Shown: positions 9,498 to 17,958 of the stretch, in pieces | How positions within the stretch are numbered: position 1 is the first letter of the stretch | Layout: each line of letters opens with the position of its first letter | Origin: Opitutales bacterium | Lineage (GTDB): Bacteria > Verrucomicrobiota > Verrucomicrobiia > Opitutales > UBA953 | Reading direction: 5' to 3' | Length of the DNA stretch: 64,000 nt | Assembly (NCBI GenBank): GCA_017440935.1 | Contig: JAFSAO010000022.1 | Span: forward strand, 245,381 to 309,380 | The notes under the pieces: model-generated | What the model saw: the letters and a program-made list of their open reading frames with translations, nothing else | What the model was told of the DNA's origin: nothing | The model's database searches: none | Position numbers and translations under genes: made by a program

Positions 9498-11645
9498 ATG
9501 GCTACACTTTCCGCCAAAAATTCTTCCTCCCGCGGCACGCCGCTTGAATACACCCGTAACTTCGGTATTGCTGCGCACATCGACGCCGGCAAGACGACGA
9601 CTTCGGAACGTATTCTCTTTTATGCGGGCGTTATTCACAAAACGGGTGAAGTCCATGAAGGCGCTGCGACGACTGACTGGATGGAGCAGGAACAAGAACG
9701 CGGGATCACGATTACGTCTGCCGCTGTTTCCTGCGGATGGACGGTCGCTGATGGTCCGTTTGCCAAGATCCCGCATCGCCTGAACGTTATCGACACTCCC
9801 GGTCACGTTGACTTTACGGCAGAAGTCGAACGCTCGCTTCGCGTTCTTGACGGAGCCGTCGCTGTTTTCTGTGCTGTCGCCGGCGTTCAGCCGCAGTCTG
9901 AAACCGTTTGGCGTCAGATGAACAAGTATAGCGTTCCGCGTATTGCATACATCAACAAGATGGACCGCACGGGCGCAGACTTCTTCAATGCCGTTAACGG
10001 TATTCGCGAAAAACTTCGCGGGAACGCCCACCCGCTCTTTATTCCGATTGGCGCAGGTGACACGTTCACGGGACTCGTTGACCTCGTTAAGGGAATCGCT
10101 TACGTCTATGACGAATCCGACCCGAAGGGAATGAAGTATGCGAAGACAGATGTTCCCGCCGACCTTAAGGCTGATTACGAAAAATATCGTGAAGCTCTTA
10201 TCGAAGCGGTTTCTGACTTCGATGATACTATCGCTGAGAAATATCTCGACGGACAGGAAATTTCCGCGGATGAACTTCGTGTTGCGATTCGTAAGGCGAC
10301 GCTTTCGTTGAACTTCGTCGGTGTTATCCCCGGTTCCTCCTTTAAGAACAAGGGGGTCCAGATGGTGCTCGACGCAGTTGTCGACTATCTTCCGTCTCCG
10401 CTCGATCTTCCGCCGATGAAGGCGTTCAAAGACGACGGCGACACGGAAGTCGGTATTGAACCGGATGATAACGAAAAGCCGATTGGTCTTTGCTTTAAAC
10501 TTTGGTCTGACCCGTATGTCGGGCAGCTTGTCTTCTTCCGCCTCTATCGAGGAACCCTCAAGAAAGGTGACGCGCTTTACAATCCCCGCACGCGCAAGAC
10601 GGAACGCGTTTCCCGCCTCATGATTATGAAGGCAATGGATCGCGAAGAAATCGACACTGCGTATTCCGGAGACATTTGCGCGCTTATCGGTCCGAAAGAA
10701 ATCGTTACCGGCGACACCCTTTGCACGCGCGAAGAAGATACGGTTCTTGAACCGCCGTCCTTCCCGGAACCTGTTATCTCTATGTCGATCGAACCTGCGA
10801 CGAAAGCCGACCAGGAAAAACTCTCGATCGGGTTGCAACGTCTTGCTCAAGAAGACCCGACGTTCCGCGTTTCCTCCGACCAGGAAACAGGACAGACCAT
10901 TATTTCCGGTATGGGTGAGCTCCACCTTGATATTATCGTTGACCGCCTTCGTCGCGAATTTAAGGTTGATGCCAAAGCCGGTCGTCCTCAAATTTCTTAC
11001 CGCGAAACGATTACCGCTCCCGCACGCGGTATCGGTAAGTTCGTCCGTCAGTCCGGCGGACGCGGGCAGTACGGTCACGCCGAAATCGAAATCGAACCGA
11101 ATCCGGGTAAGGGAATTGAAATCGTCAATGAAATCGTTGGCGGCGTTATCCCGAAAGAATACATCAAGCCGACGACGGAAGGTATTCAGGAAGCGGCAAA
11201 CAACGGAACGATTGCCGGCTATCCGGTTATTGATTTCAAGGCACGTATTGTTTTCGGTTCTTACCACGAAGTCGACTCGAACGAAATGGCATTCCGTATG
11301 GCGGGTATCTTCGCGCTGAAAGATGCGATGAAGAATGCCTCTCCGATCTTGCTTGAACCGATTACGAAGGTTGAAGTCGTAACGCCGGAAGAATATCAGG
11401 GTGATATCATGGGTGACTTGAATCGTCGCCGTGGGCAAATTCAGAACATGGAAACGAAGAACGGTGTCTGCACGATTAACGCGTTCGTTCCGCTTCAAAC
11501 CATGTTCGGTTACGCGACGGACGTTCGTTCCCTCTCGAAGGGTCGTGCTTCCTATACGATGGAACCGGATCACTTCGAACAGGTTCCCGCGAACGTTCTG
11601 AAGGAAATCGTTGAAACCGCCTCCCGCGCTCCCGCGCGTTCGTAA
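9498..11645 (+). CDS. fusA: Elongation factor G
   Basis: EF-G (715 residues) drives tRNA-mRNA translocation with GTP. G1 AHIDAGKTT (about 25-33), switch RGITITSAA, G3 DTPGHVDF, G4 NKMDRTG, and domain IV with GKFVRQSGGRGQYGH are all present. The start ATG 9498 gives a short Ser-rich lead before the G domain. The next gene is rpsJ, only 39 bases away. tuf, which normally follows fusA in the str operon, is absent here, so EF-Tu must be encoded elsewhere. A large minus-strand open frame across this gene is a coding shadow. Confidence 0.98.
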   Translation: MATLSAKNSSSRGTPLEYTRNFGIAAHIDAGKTTTSERILFYAGVIHKTGEVHEGAATTDWMEQEQERGITITSAAVSCGWTVADGPFAKIPHRLNVIDTPGHVDFTAEVERSLRVLDGAVAVFCAVAGVQPQSETVWRQMNKYSVPRIAYINKMDRTGADFFNAVNGIREKLRGNAHPLFIPIGAGDTFTGLVDLVKGIAYVYDESDPKGMKYAKTDVPADLKADYEKYREALIEAVSDFDDTIAEKYLDGQEISADELRVAIRKATLSLNFVGVIPGSSFKNKGVQMVLDAVVDYLPSPLDLPPMKAFKDDGDTEVGIEPDDNEKPIGLCFKLWSDPYVGQLVFFRLYRGTLKKGDALYNPRTRKTERVSRLMIMKAMDREEIDTAYSGDICALIGPKEIVTGDTLCTREEDTVLEPPSFPEPVISMSIEPATKADQEKLSIGLQRLAQEDPTFRVSSDQETGQTIISGMGELHLDIIVDRLRREFKVDAKAGRPQISYRETITAPARGIGKFVRQSGGRGQYGHAEIEIEPNPGKGIEIVNEIVGGVIPKEYIKPTTEGIQEAANNGTIAGYPVIDFKARIVFGSYHEVDSNEMAFRMAGIFALKDAMKNASPILLEPITKVEVVTPEEYQGDIMGDLNRRRGQIQNMETKNGVCTINAFVPLQTMFGYATDVRSLSKGRASYTMEPDHFEQVPANVLKEIVETASRAPARS

Positions 11646-11684
11646 TACGGCGGAAATTTTCTAATCATTTACAAACGCACAACT

Positions 11685-11993
11685 ATGAGCGCACAAAAAA
11701 TCCGCATCAAACTGAAAGGCTTTGACTATCGCGTCATTGATCAATCTGCGGGCGATATCGTTGAAACCGCAAAACGCACCGGAGCCCGTGTTTCGGGGCC
11801 CGTGCCGTTGCCGACGGGAATCGAACGCTGGACGGTTAACCGTTCGCCGCACGTTGACAAAAAGTCGATGGATCAATTCGAACAGCGCACCCACAAGCGC
11901 CTGATCGACATTATCGGACCGACGGCACAAACCGTTGACGAACTGAAAAAATTGAACCTTCCCGCGGGCGTTGACATTTCCATTAATGTCTAA
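11685..11993 (+). CDS. rpsJ: 30S ribosomal protein S10
   Basis: S10 (102 residues) is a 30S head protein that also acts as NusE in transcription antitermination. It begins [21 protein letters not shown] and has the family segments GPVPLPT and [11 protein letters not shown]. It follows fusA by 39 bases, so the str and S10 gene groups appear fused. It is followed by a 149-base gap before rplC, unusually long inside this cluster. Confidence 0.98.
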   Translation: MSAQKIRIKLKGFDYRVIDQSAGDIVETAKRTGARVSGPVPLPTGIERWTVNRSPHVDKKSMDQFEQRTHKRLIDIIGPTAQTVDELKKLNLPAGVDISINV

Positions 11994-12142
11994 CCCTCGC
12001 TTAACCGATTAAACATAAACCTATATTTTCGTTTATTCGGATTGCGTTAGGTCTGTAAGAGAATTAGATCACTAACATACTGATTTATGCAGCCTAAAGC
12101 AGGTCTGTGCAAACGGAATTAAACTCCACCTGCCTCTTAGCT
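11994..12142 (+). promoter_or_regulatory. Structured leader candidate before rplC
   Basis: This 149-base gap inside the S10 operon contains the repeat AGGTCTGT twice (about 12048 and 12100). A stem GCAGGT (12099-12104) pairs with ACCTGC 23 bases later, near the rplC start. In E. coli the S10 leader, bound by L4, lies before rpsJ; here the only long leader lies after rpsJ. An internal promoter or a ribosomal-protein-binding leader for rplC-rplD would fit. This is inference from position and structure only. Confidence 0.35.
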
Positions 12143-12778
12143 ATGAAGTTACAACTGATTGGCAAAAAAATTGGGATGACCCAAATCTACGACGGGAACA
12201 ATACACTCGTTCCCGTGACCGTAGTTCAAGCGGGTCCCTGCCCTGTAGTCCAAGTCAAGACTGTTGAGTCTGACGGATACAACGCCGTCCAAATTGCCTA
12301 CGGCATTCAGAAAAAAGAACGCTTGACCAAACCGGTTCAAGGTCACTTCGAAAAAGCCGGAATCGACGCGCACTCCGTGCTCGGTGAAATCCGCTTTGAC
12401 GATAAAGCTCCCGAATACAAAGTCGGCGATGTGCTTACGGTCGCCACTTTCAAAGAAGGTCAAATTGTTGACGTTATCGGAACGACTAAAGGTCGCGGTT
12501 TCCAGGGTAACGTTAAACGCCACAACCAAGCCGGACAGCCGGATTCGCACGGGCACATGATGCACCGTCGTCCGGGATCCATCGGTATGCGCCAGACTCC
12601 CGGTCACGTTTTCAAAGGAAAGGACATGCCCGGTCACATGGGGCAGGTCCGCCGTACCGTTCAAAATTTGACGGTGGTTAAAGTCTTGGAAGACCAAAAC
12701 CTCATCCTCATTAAGGGTTCGTTCCCGGGGGCAAACGGTGATTTGGTTTTCGTTCGCGAAGCCAAGAAAGCGAAATAA
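12143..12778 (+). CDS. rplC: 50S ribosomal protein L3
   Basis: L3 (211 residues) reaches toward the peptidyl transferase centre and helps start 50S assembly. ATG 12143 gives MKLQLIGKKIGMTQIY, the canonical start; an in-frame GTG at 12107 adds an unrelated lead. The central extension HMMHRRPGSIGMRQTPGHVFKG is the conserved loop that carries the methylated glutamine region in other bacteria. Confidence 0.97.
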   Translation: MKLQLIGKKIGMTQIYDGNNTLVPVTVVQAGPCPVVQVKTVESDGYNAVQIAYGIQKKERLTKPVQGHFEKAGIDAHSVLGEIRFDDKAPEYKVGDVLTVATFKEGQIVDVIGTTKGRGFQGNVKRHNQAGQPDSHGHMMHRRPGSIGMRQTPGHVFKGKDMPGHMGQVRRTVQNLTVVKVLEDQNLILIKGSFPGANGDLVFVREAKKAK

Positions 12779-12799
12779 TAAAGAAAGGACACCGAAGTT

Positions 12800-13423
12800 A
12801 TGAAACTTAAAGTTTACACGGTTGACGGTAGCTCTTTCTCCGAAAAGGAATTTGAAGCATTCCCGGTTCTCGAAGAAGGCAAGGGCGTTGCCGCGCTGAA
12901 ACAGGCCGTTATTGCCTACCAGGCGAATCTCCGCCAGGGTAATGCCAAGACGAAGGATTACGGCGAAGTCGCCGGTTCCGGTAAAAAACAAGGTCCGCAG
13001 AAGGGCTCCGGCGGTGCTCGCCACGGCGACAAACGCGCCCCTCAACTTTATAAGGGCGGCGTTGTTTTCGGTCCGCGCCCCCGTGATTGGTCCAAGGCCA
13101 TCACAACGAATGTCAAGAAACTCGCACTTTCCCGTGCTCTTGTCGATCTCGCGTCCGAAGGCGGGTTGAATGTTATCGAACGTATCGAATCCGCTGATGC
13201 CAAAACCAAGACTATGAACGGCGTATTCTCGAAAGTGTTCCCGAAGGGAAAACTTCTTGTGATTGCTGATGCTTGGGACGAAAATGCGGCTCGTGCAACG
13301 CGCAATATCGAACGTGTTTCCTGCGTCGAAGCAGACACTCTCAATGCGCTCGATCTCGTTTCGTTCAGCCAAGTGCTTATTAGCGAGCAAGGCTTGAACA
13401 AGGTTCTTGAACGCGTTAAATAA
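12800..13423 (+). CDS. rplD: 50S ribosomal protein L4
   Basis: L4 (207 residues) lines the peptide exit tunnel and in many bacteria represses its own operon. The tunnel loop is recognisable: GSGKKQGPQKGSGGARHGDKRAPQLYKGG, with conserved basic and glycine positions. It is preceded by AAGGACACCGAAGTT, a moderate ribosome binding site, 21 bases after rplC. Confidence 0.97.
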   Translation: MKLKVYTVDGSSFSEKEFEAFPVLEEGKGVAALKQAVIAYQANLRQGNAKTKDYGEVAGSGKKQGPQKGSGGARHGDKRAPQLYKGGVVFGPRPRDWSKAITTNVKKLALSRALVDLASEGGLNVIERIESADAKTKTMNGVFSKVFPKGKLLVIADAWDENAARATRNIERVSCVEADTLNALDLVSFSQVLISEQGLNKVLERVK

Positions 13424-13437
13424 GGAGATTTTCAAGA

Positions 13438-13725
13438 ATGAAACCTGCATACAGCGTTATCAAGCGTCCGCTCGTCTCCGAAAAGACGGCAGCGTTCGCG
13501 GAAGACAATAAATACGTCTTCGAAATTTATCCGTGCGCGGATCGCAAGGAAGTCGCCGCGGCCGTTGAGGCTCAGTTTAAGGTGACCGTTACGCGCGTTA
13601 ATATTCTTAATGTCAAAGGCAAACAGAAGATGTCCCGCACGAAACGCGGAGAAATCATCAAAGCCTCTGATGTCAAGAAAGCGATTGTTACCCTTAAGAA
13701 GGGCGACAAGATCGAACTCATTTAA
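13438..13725 (+). CDS. rplW: 50S ribosomal protein L23
   Basis: L23 (95 residues) sits at the tunnel exit and docks trigger factor, SRP and the Sec machinery. It shows the family pattern IKRPLVSEKTAAFAEDNKYVFEI and the RVNILNVKGKQKMSRTKRG segment. AAGGAG lies 9 bases before the ATG, one of the better Shine-Dalgarno sequences in the cluster. Confidence 0.97.
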   Translation: MKPAYSVIKRPLVSEKTAAFAEDNKYVFEIYPCADRKEVAAAVEAQFKVTVTRVNILNVKGKQKMSRTKRGEIIKASDVKKAIVTLKKGDKIELI

Positions 13726-13743
13726 CAGTAGAGGATTCCGAAA

Positions 13744-14601
13744 ATGGCACTCGCATCCAATCGCCCGCTTACACCCGGACAACGTTTTCTCGTCCGCAAT
13801 AAGCAGGAACTTTCCAAAAAGCGTCCGGAAAAGGATCTTGTGGAGTCCATCCACAATCCGAAAGGTCGCAACTGCTACGGTCGTATCACGTCACGTCGCC
13901 GCGGTGGAGGACATAAGAAGCTCTATCGTCGTATTGATTTTCGTCGTGCTAAGCTCGACGTTCCCGCGACGGTTCTCGCTCTTGAATACGATCCGAATCG
14001 TTCGGCAAACATCGCTTTGATTGAATACACGGATGGGGAAAAGGCTTATATCCTTGCTCCCAACGGTTTGAATGTCGGCGATCAGGTTATTTCCGCTTCG
14101 GGAACGGTCGAAGAATTTACACCGGGAATTTCCGTGAAGCTGCGTTATCTCCCGCCGGCAACGGATATTCACGCGATCGAAATGGAGCCCGGGCAGGGCG
14201 CTCGTATTGCGCGTTCCGCCGGTAATGCTGCTCAACTCCTCGGTATCGAAGGCGATCTCGCCATTATCAAGATGCCGTCCGGTGAACAGCGCTACCTGAA
14301 CGCGAATTGCCGTGCAACAGTCGGGAAGGTCGGGAACTCCGAACACCAGAATCGCTCGCTGGGGAAGGCCGGTCGTAATCGCTGGCTCGGTCGTCGTCCG
14401 CGCGTTCGCGGTATGGTGATGAATCCGGTCGACCACCCGAACGGTGGTGGTCAGGGTAAGTCCAAGGGCGGCGGTGGTCGCCAGCATCTCAGCTCCCCGT
14501 GGGGACAGCTCGCGAAGGGCTTCCCGACCCGTATCAAATCCAAGCCCTCGAACGTTCATATTATTGTTCGTCGCAATGGGCGCAAAGTTAAGAAGGGCTA
14601 A
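13744..14601 (+). CDS. rplB: 50S ribosomal protein L2
   Basis: L2 (285 residues) is needed for subunit joining and peptidyl transferase activity. The OB and SH3 cores and the MNPVDHP...GGG loop are clear. At the position that is His in most bacteria (MNPVDHPHGGG; E. coli His229 as I recall) this protein has Asn: codon AAC, giving VDHPNGGGQG. The reading is unambiguous in the DNA. Bacteroidetes also vary here, so it is probably tolerated. The rest is typical, including LGRRPRVRGM. Confidence 0.97.
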   Translation: MALASNRPLTPGQRFLVRNKQELSKKRPEKDLVESIHNPKGRNCYGRITSRRRGGGHKKLYRRIDFRRAKLDVPATVLALEYDPNRSANIALIEYTDGEKAYILAPNGLNVGDQVISASGTVEEFTPGISVKLRYLPPATDIHAIEMEPGQGARIARSAGNAAQLLGIEGDLAIIKMPSGEQRYLNANCRATVGKVGNSEHQNRSLGKAGRNRWLGRRPRVRGMVMNPVDHPNGGGQGKSKGGGGRQHLSSPWGQLAKGFPTRIKSKPSNVHIIVRRNGRKVKKG

Positions 14602-14607
14602 TAGACA

Positions 14608-14883
14608 ATGGCACGTTCAATTAAAAAAGGCTACTATGTCGAACCGTCCTTGATGGACAAAGTGTTGGCTGCTCAGAAAAGCGGCGATCACAAGCCCATT
14701 AAGACTTGGTCGCGCCGTTCGACGATTACGCCGGACTTCGTCGGGCTTAATCTCAACGTTCATAACGGGAAACAGTTCCTGCCGGTCTACATTACGGAAA
14801 ATATGGTCGGACACAAACTCGGCGAATTCGCGCCGACGCGTTCCTTCAAGCACCATACGGCTCCGACAAAGAAGGCGGTCTAA
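14608..14883 (+). CDS. rpsS: 30S ribosomal protein S19
   Basis: S19 (91 residues) forms a complex with S13 in the 30S head. It carries [31 protein letters not shown] and [13 protein letters not shown], all hallmarks of the family. It follows rplB by 6 bases. The next reading frame, 8 bases on, is not rplV as in other bacteria but an unknown exported protein. Confidence 0.97.
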   Translation: MARSIKKGYYVEPSLMDKVLAAQKSGDHKPIKTWSRRSTITPDFVGLNLNVHNGKQFLPVYITENMVGHKLGEFAPTRSFKHHTAPTKKAV

Positions 14884-14891
14884 TTCCGACA

Positions 14892-15245
14892 ATGATCAAG
14901 GGTTTCACGGCAACGGTTCTTTCCGCTCTTGTGTTCTCGACAGTTTTGTCGGGAAGCACGGGCGGAGTGGACACCAATCGTTTCGAGGTCTCGGTTTCCG
15001 AGTCAAATGAAGCGGCGGTGTCTTCCGTTTTCGCCGGAACCTCGGCTGACGTGATTCTCGTTGATGCCGGCTATGATAAGAATTTTTGCACGGGAGCGCG
15101 TTGCCGCGTTGAACGCGGATCGCTTTTCGTTGCAGAAATCATTATCGCCACAGCAGAACGGAGTCAATCCGTTGCCCTGATCACTTTTCTTGAAAATAAT
15201 CAAACGATTCAGACCGGAGATACGGTCAAACTGAAAACCATTTAA
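14892..15245 (+). CDS. Unknown small exported protein inserted in the S10 operon
   Basis: This 117-residue protein occupies the rpsS-rplV junction, normally empty in bacteria. It starts 8 bases after rpsS and ends 19 bases before rplV, in step with its neighbours, so it is surely co-transcribed. Residues 1-24 look like a signal peptide or anchor (lysine, then TATVLSALVFSTVLSGSTG) without a lipobox cysteine. The rest is beta-rich, with the pattern GARCRVERGSLFVAEIIIATAERSQSVA... then TGDTVKLKT, reminiscent of small SH3/OB-like barrels in envelope proteins. Two cysteines lie close together (FCTGARC). I do not recognise the family. Codon use resembles the flanking genes, which argues against recent transfer. 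Confidence 0.75.
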   Translation: MIKGFTATVLSALVFSTVLSGSTGGVDTNRFEVSVSESNEAAVSSVFAGTSADVILVDAGYDKNFCTGARCRVERGSLFVAEIIIATAERSQSVALITFLENNQTIQTGDTVKLKTI

Positions 15246-15264
15246 TTTTAGCTAATTCCGGACA

Positions 15265-15600
15265 ATGGAAGTTAAAGCCATCACAAAGTTCGCCCGTATG
15301 ACGCCCCAGAAAGTGCGTGACGTGGCTCGCCAAATTCAAGGTCTCCCCGCGCTTCAGGCGGCGGACCTCCTCCGCTTCATTCCGCGCAAATCGGCTCGTC
15401 TTCTTTTGAAGACGCTCAACAGCGCGATTGCCAATGCGGAAAATAATAACAATCTCTCCGCTAAGGATCTCGTCGTTTCCGCTGCTGTAGTCAATCAGGG
15501 ACCGGTTCTGAAACGTTTCCGTCCGGCTGCGAAGGGCAGTGCTCATCCGATTCGTAAATCGACGAGCCACATCACCATCGTTTTGAGCGACAAACAATAA
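15265..15600 (+). CDS. rplV: 50S ribosomal protein L22
   Basis: L22 (111 residues) lines the exit tunnel opposite L4. It shows the family start EVKAITKFARMTPQKVRDVARQI, the helix SARLLLKTLNSAIANAENN, and the C-terminal tunnel hairpin PVLKRFRPAAKGSAHPIRKSTSHITIV. It resumes the ordinary S10 order after the inserted unknown gene. Confidence 0.97.
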   Translation: MEVKAITKFARMTPQKVRDVARQIQGLPALQAADLLRFIPRKSARLLLKTLNSAIANAENNNNLSAKDLVVSAAVVNQGPVLKRFRPAAKGSAHPIRKSTSHITIVLSDKQ

Positions 15601-15619
15601 CCTCCGAAATTTTTCGATT

Positions 15620-16249
15620 ATGGGTCAAAAAACAAATCCGATCGGCTTTCGCCTTGCAGTTCGCCGCAACTGGGACTCCCGTTGGTATGCGGACAAGAAA
15701 ACGTTTCCGGAATACCTGAAGAACGACTACGCGATTCGTAAATTCCTTCACGAAAAGCTCCGTCAGGCCGGCGTTCCGACGATCTTCATTGAACGTGCGG
15801 GTTCCCGTATCCGCGTGAAAATTTACTCGGCGCGCCCGGGTGTAGTCATCGGCCGTAAGGGCGGTGAGCTCGAAAAACTCCGCGAAGACATTGAAAAGAT
15901 TGCCGGTCGCGAAGTCATTCTCGACATCCAGGAAATTAAGAAGCCGGATCTCGTGGCGCAGTTGGTTGCTGAAAATATCGCTCTTCAGCTCGAGCGTCGT
16001 GTTTCCTTCCGCCGCGCGATGAAAAAAGCGGTGCAGAGCACGATGAGCTCCGGAGCGGAAGGTATCCGTCTCCGCGTCGCCGGTCGTCTCGGCGGTGCCG
16101 AAATCGCTCGCGTGGAATCTTCCCGTGTCGGTCGTGTGCCTCTGCACACGTTGCGTGCGAATATCGACTACGGTTTCGCTGAAGCACATACCGTTTACGG
16201 TAAACTCGGAATCAAGTGCTGGATCTGCACGAAGGATCCCGAAATCTAA
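15620..16249 (+). CDS. rpsC: 30S ribosomal protein S3
   Basis: S3 (209 residues) forms part of the mRNA entry channel. It has the N-terminal GQKTNPIGFRLAV, the KH-domain GxxG-like turn within RPGVVIGRKGGELEKL, and the C-terminal domain GAEGIRLRVAGRLGGAEIARVE followed by LRANIDYGFAEA. It is slightly shorter than E. coli S3 because the tail stops after KDPEI. Confidence 0.97.
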   Translation: MGQKTNPIGFRLAVRRNWDSRWYADKKTFPEYLKNDYAIRKFLHEKLRQAGVPTIFIERAGSRIRVKIYSARPGVVIGRKGGELEKLREDIEKIAGREVILDIQEIKKPDLVAQLVAENIALQLERRVSFRRAMKKAVQSTMSSGAEGIRLRVAGRLGGAEIARVESSRVGRVPLHTLRANIDYGFAEAHTVYGKLGIKCWICTKDPEI

Positions 16250-16277
16250 TTGAAAATTAAGAGAAGGACATAAAGTT

Positions 16278-16706
16278 ATGCCTAATATTCAACCCTCTCG
16301 CACGAAATACCGTAAGGTCCAAAAAGGACGCATCTACGGGAACGCAACTTCCTGTAACCAGCTCGCCTTCGGTGAGTTCGGTATTCAGGCGTTGGAACGT
16401 TGCCGTATGACGGCTGCTCAGCTCGAAGCCGCTCGTGTTGCTATTTCCCGTTCGCTCAAGCGTAAAGGAAAGATGTGGATGCGCGTGTTCCCGCACAAAC
16501 CGGTTACGAAAAAACCTGCGGAAGTCCGAATGGGGTCCGGTAAGGGGAATGTCGAGTACTGGTGTGCAGTCATTCGTCCCGGTACGATGCTTTTCGAAGT
16601 TTCCGGTGTTCCCTTGTCTGCTGCGCGTGAAGCAATGCGCCTTGCCGACACGAAGCTCCCGATTCATTGCCGCTTTGTCAGCAAAGAGCAGCTCGAAAAG
16701 TATTGA
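16278..16706 (+). CDS. rplP: 50S ribosomal protein L16
   Basis: L16 (142 residues) binds near the A and P sites and is one of the last proteins added to the 50S. It shows KYRKVQKGRIYGNA, FGEFGIQALE, MWMRVFPHKPVTKKPAEVRMGSGKG and the C-terminal AREAMRLADTKLPIHCRFV. The gap to rpmC is 40 bases. Confidence 0.97.
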   Translation: MPNIQPSRTKYRKVQKGRIYGNATSCNQLAFGEFGIQALERCRMTAAQLEAARVAISRSLKRKGKMWMRVFPHKPVTKKPAEVRMGSGKGNVEYWCAVIRPGTMLFEVSGVPLSAAREAMRLADTKLPIHCRFVSKEQLEKY

Positions 16707-16746
16707 TTCCTGATAAAAAAGTCTATTTATTCGAAACTTTTCCGCT

Positions 16747-16956
16747 ATGAGTGCAAATAAAAACAATGCTTCCGCCATTCGCGAAATGACTCCGGAAGAA
16801 CTTTCAAAGACGCTCCGCAGCGACCGTGAAGAACTCCTGACCTTGCGTCTCCGCAAGAATACGGGGCAGGTCGATAACCCGGCGCGCATCCGCACGCTCC
16901 GCCGTGAGATCGCACGCCTCGAAACCGTCGCTCGCGAAAAACGCGCCGCACGCTAA
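16747..16956 (+). CDS. rpmC: 50S ribosomal protein L29
   Basis: L29 (69 residues) is a helical hairpin near the tunnel exit, part of the SRP and trigger-factor docking area. The family pattern is clear: REMTPEELSKTL, then LLTLRLRKNTGQVDNPARIRTLRREIARLETV. It is in the standard order between rplP and rpsQ. Confidence 0.96.
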   Translation: MSANKNNASAIREMTPEELSKTLRSDREELLTLRLRKNTGQVDNPARIRTLRREIARLETVAREKRAAR

Positions 16957-16979
16957 CACTCCGCATTTAGGATAAAACA

Positions 16980-17267
16980 ATGTCTGAAGAACAGAATCGT
17001 TCCTCCCGTAAGACGCTCACCGGTGTTGTTACAAGCAAAACCGGCGAAAAGAGCGTTAAGGTTACCTACTTCTACAAAATGCCGCACCCGATTTTCCGTA
17101 AGGAAATTAAGCGCAAGACGGTTATTCACGCTCACGACGAAAAGAACGTGTGCAACGTCGGCGACAAGGTGGAAATCATGGAAACGCGCCCGATCTCGAA
17201 GTTGAAGCGCTTCCGCGTTGTTCGCGTTATCGAAGCCGCGAAAATCATCGGGCAGGCTGCCGTCTAA
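16980..17267 (+). CDS. rpsQ: 30S ribosomal protein S17
   Basis: S17 (95 residues) is a primary 16S-binding OB-fold protein. It carries KTLTGVVTSKTGEKSVKV, the FRKEIKRKTVIHAHDEKN strand-loop, and CNVGDKVEIMETRPISKLKRFRVV, which ends the family core. A short Ser/Arg lead precedes the domain. Confidence 0.96.
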   Translation: MSEEQNRSSRKTLTGVVTSKTGEKSVKVTYFYKMPHPIFRKEIKRKTVIHAHDEKNVCNVGDKVEIMETRPISKLKRFRVVRVIEAAKIIGQAAV

Positions 17268-17294
17268 GATCATATCAATAGAGAGGCAAATACA

Positions 17295-17663
17295 ATGGTA
17301 CAATTGAAATCTCGTTTGGACGTTGCCGACAATACCGGCGCCAAGGAAGTCGAAATGATTCGTCGACTTGGTCAGATTACGGACACGGCTTCTGTCGGCG
17401 ATATCATCGTTTGCGCGGTTAAGGATTCTATTCCGAGTGCACCCGATGCCGTTAAAAAAGGCTCTGTCGTGAAGGCCGTTGTCGTTCGCACCAAGGCTCC
17501 GATTCGTCGTCCGGACGGAAGCTATTTGCGCTTCGATTCCAATGCTGTCGTTATTCTCGACGGGAACGGCAATCCGCGCGGAACCCGTATTTTCGGGCCG
17601 GTCGCGCGTGAACTCCGCCAGAAATTTATGAAAATCGTCTCCCTCGCTCCGGAGGTTCTGTAA
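17295..17663 (+). CDS. rplN: 50S ribosomal protein L14
   Basis: L14 (122 residues) lies at the subunit interface and is the docking site of ribosome silencing factor. It begins [20 protein letters not shown] and includes [23 protein letters not shown] and [14 protein letters not shown] leader GAGAGG lies before the ATG. The stop is followed after one base by the rplX start. Confidence 0.97.
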   Translation: MVQLKSRLDVADNTGAKEVEMIRRLGQITDTASVGDIIVCAVKDSIPSAPDAVKKGSVVKAVVVRTKAPIRRPDGSYLRFDSNAVVILDGNGNPRGTRIFGPVARELRQKFMKIVSLAPEVL

Positions 17664-17664
17664 T

Positions 17665-17916
17665 ATGGCTAAACAAAATCTTAAAAAAGACGACGAAGTC
17701 GTTGTTATCGCAGGCTCCGAAAAGGGGAAGCGCGGAAAGATTCTTAAAACTCTTCCCTCGAAGGGACGAGTTGTCGTTGAAGGGCTTAATATCGTAAAGC
17801 GCCACACTACCGCGAATGAACAGGCGGGAATTGAAGGCGGAATTATCGAAAAAGAAGCTCCGATCCACGCTTCGAATGTGATGCTCGCTTCGAAGTTTGA
17901 TGCAAAGAAGAAATAA
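17665..17916 (+). CDS. rplX: 50S ribosomal protein L24
   Basis: L24 (83 residues) is an assembly initiator with a KOW/SH3 fold. It shows the KOW core [21 protein letters not shown] and GLNIVKRHT. It is shorter than E. coli L24 (about 104) because it stops soon after the HASNVML segment. The ATG comes one base after the rplN stop, suggesting translational coupling. Confidence 0.95.
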   Translation: MAKQNLKKDDEVVVIAGSEKGKRGKILKTLPSKGRVVVEGLNIVKRHTTANEQAGIEGGIIEKEAPIHASNVMLASKFDAKKK

Positions 17917-17958
17917 GCAACGTTCGCGTAGGAACACTCATTAAGAGAGAAGCTGAAT

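Noticed and set aside
9396..11573. Minus-strand open frame of 725 codons opposite fusA
   Set aside because: It mirrors fusA almost end to end, has no recognisable domain, and its residues (Arg/Asn/Phe-rich) are what antisense reading of this codon usage gives. fusA is certain.
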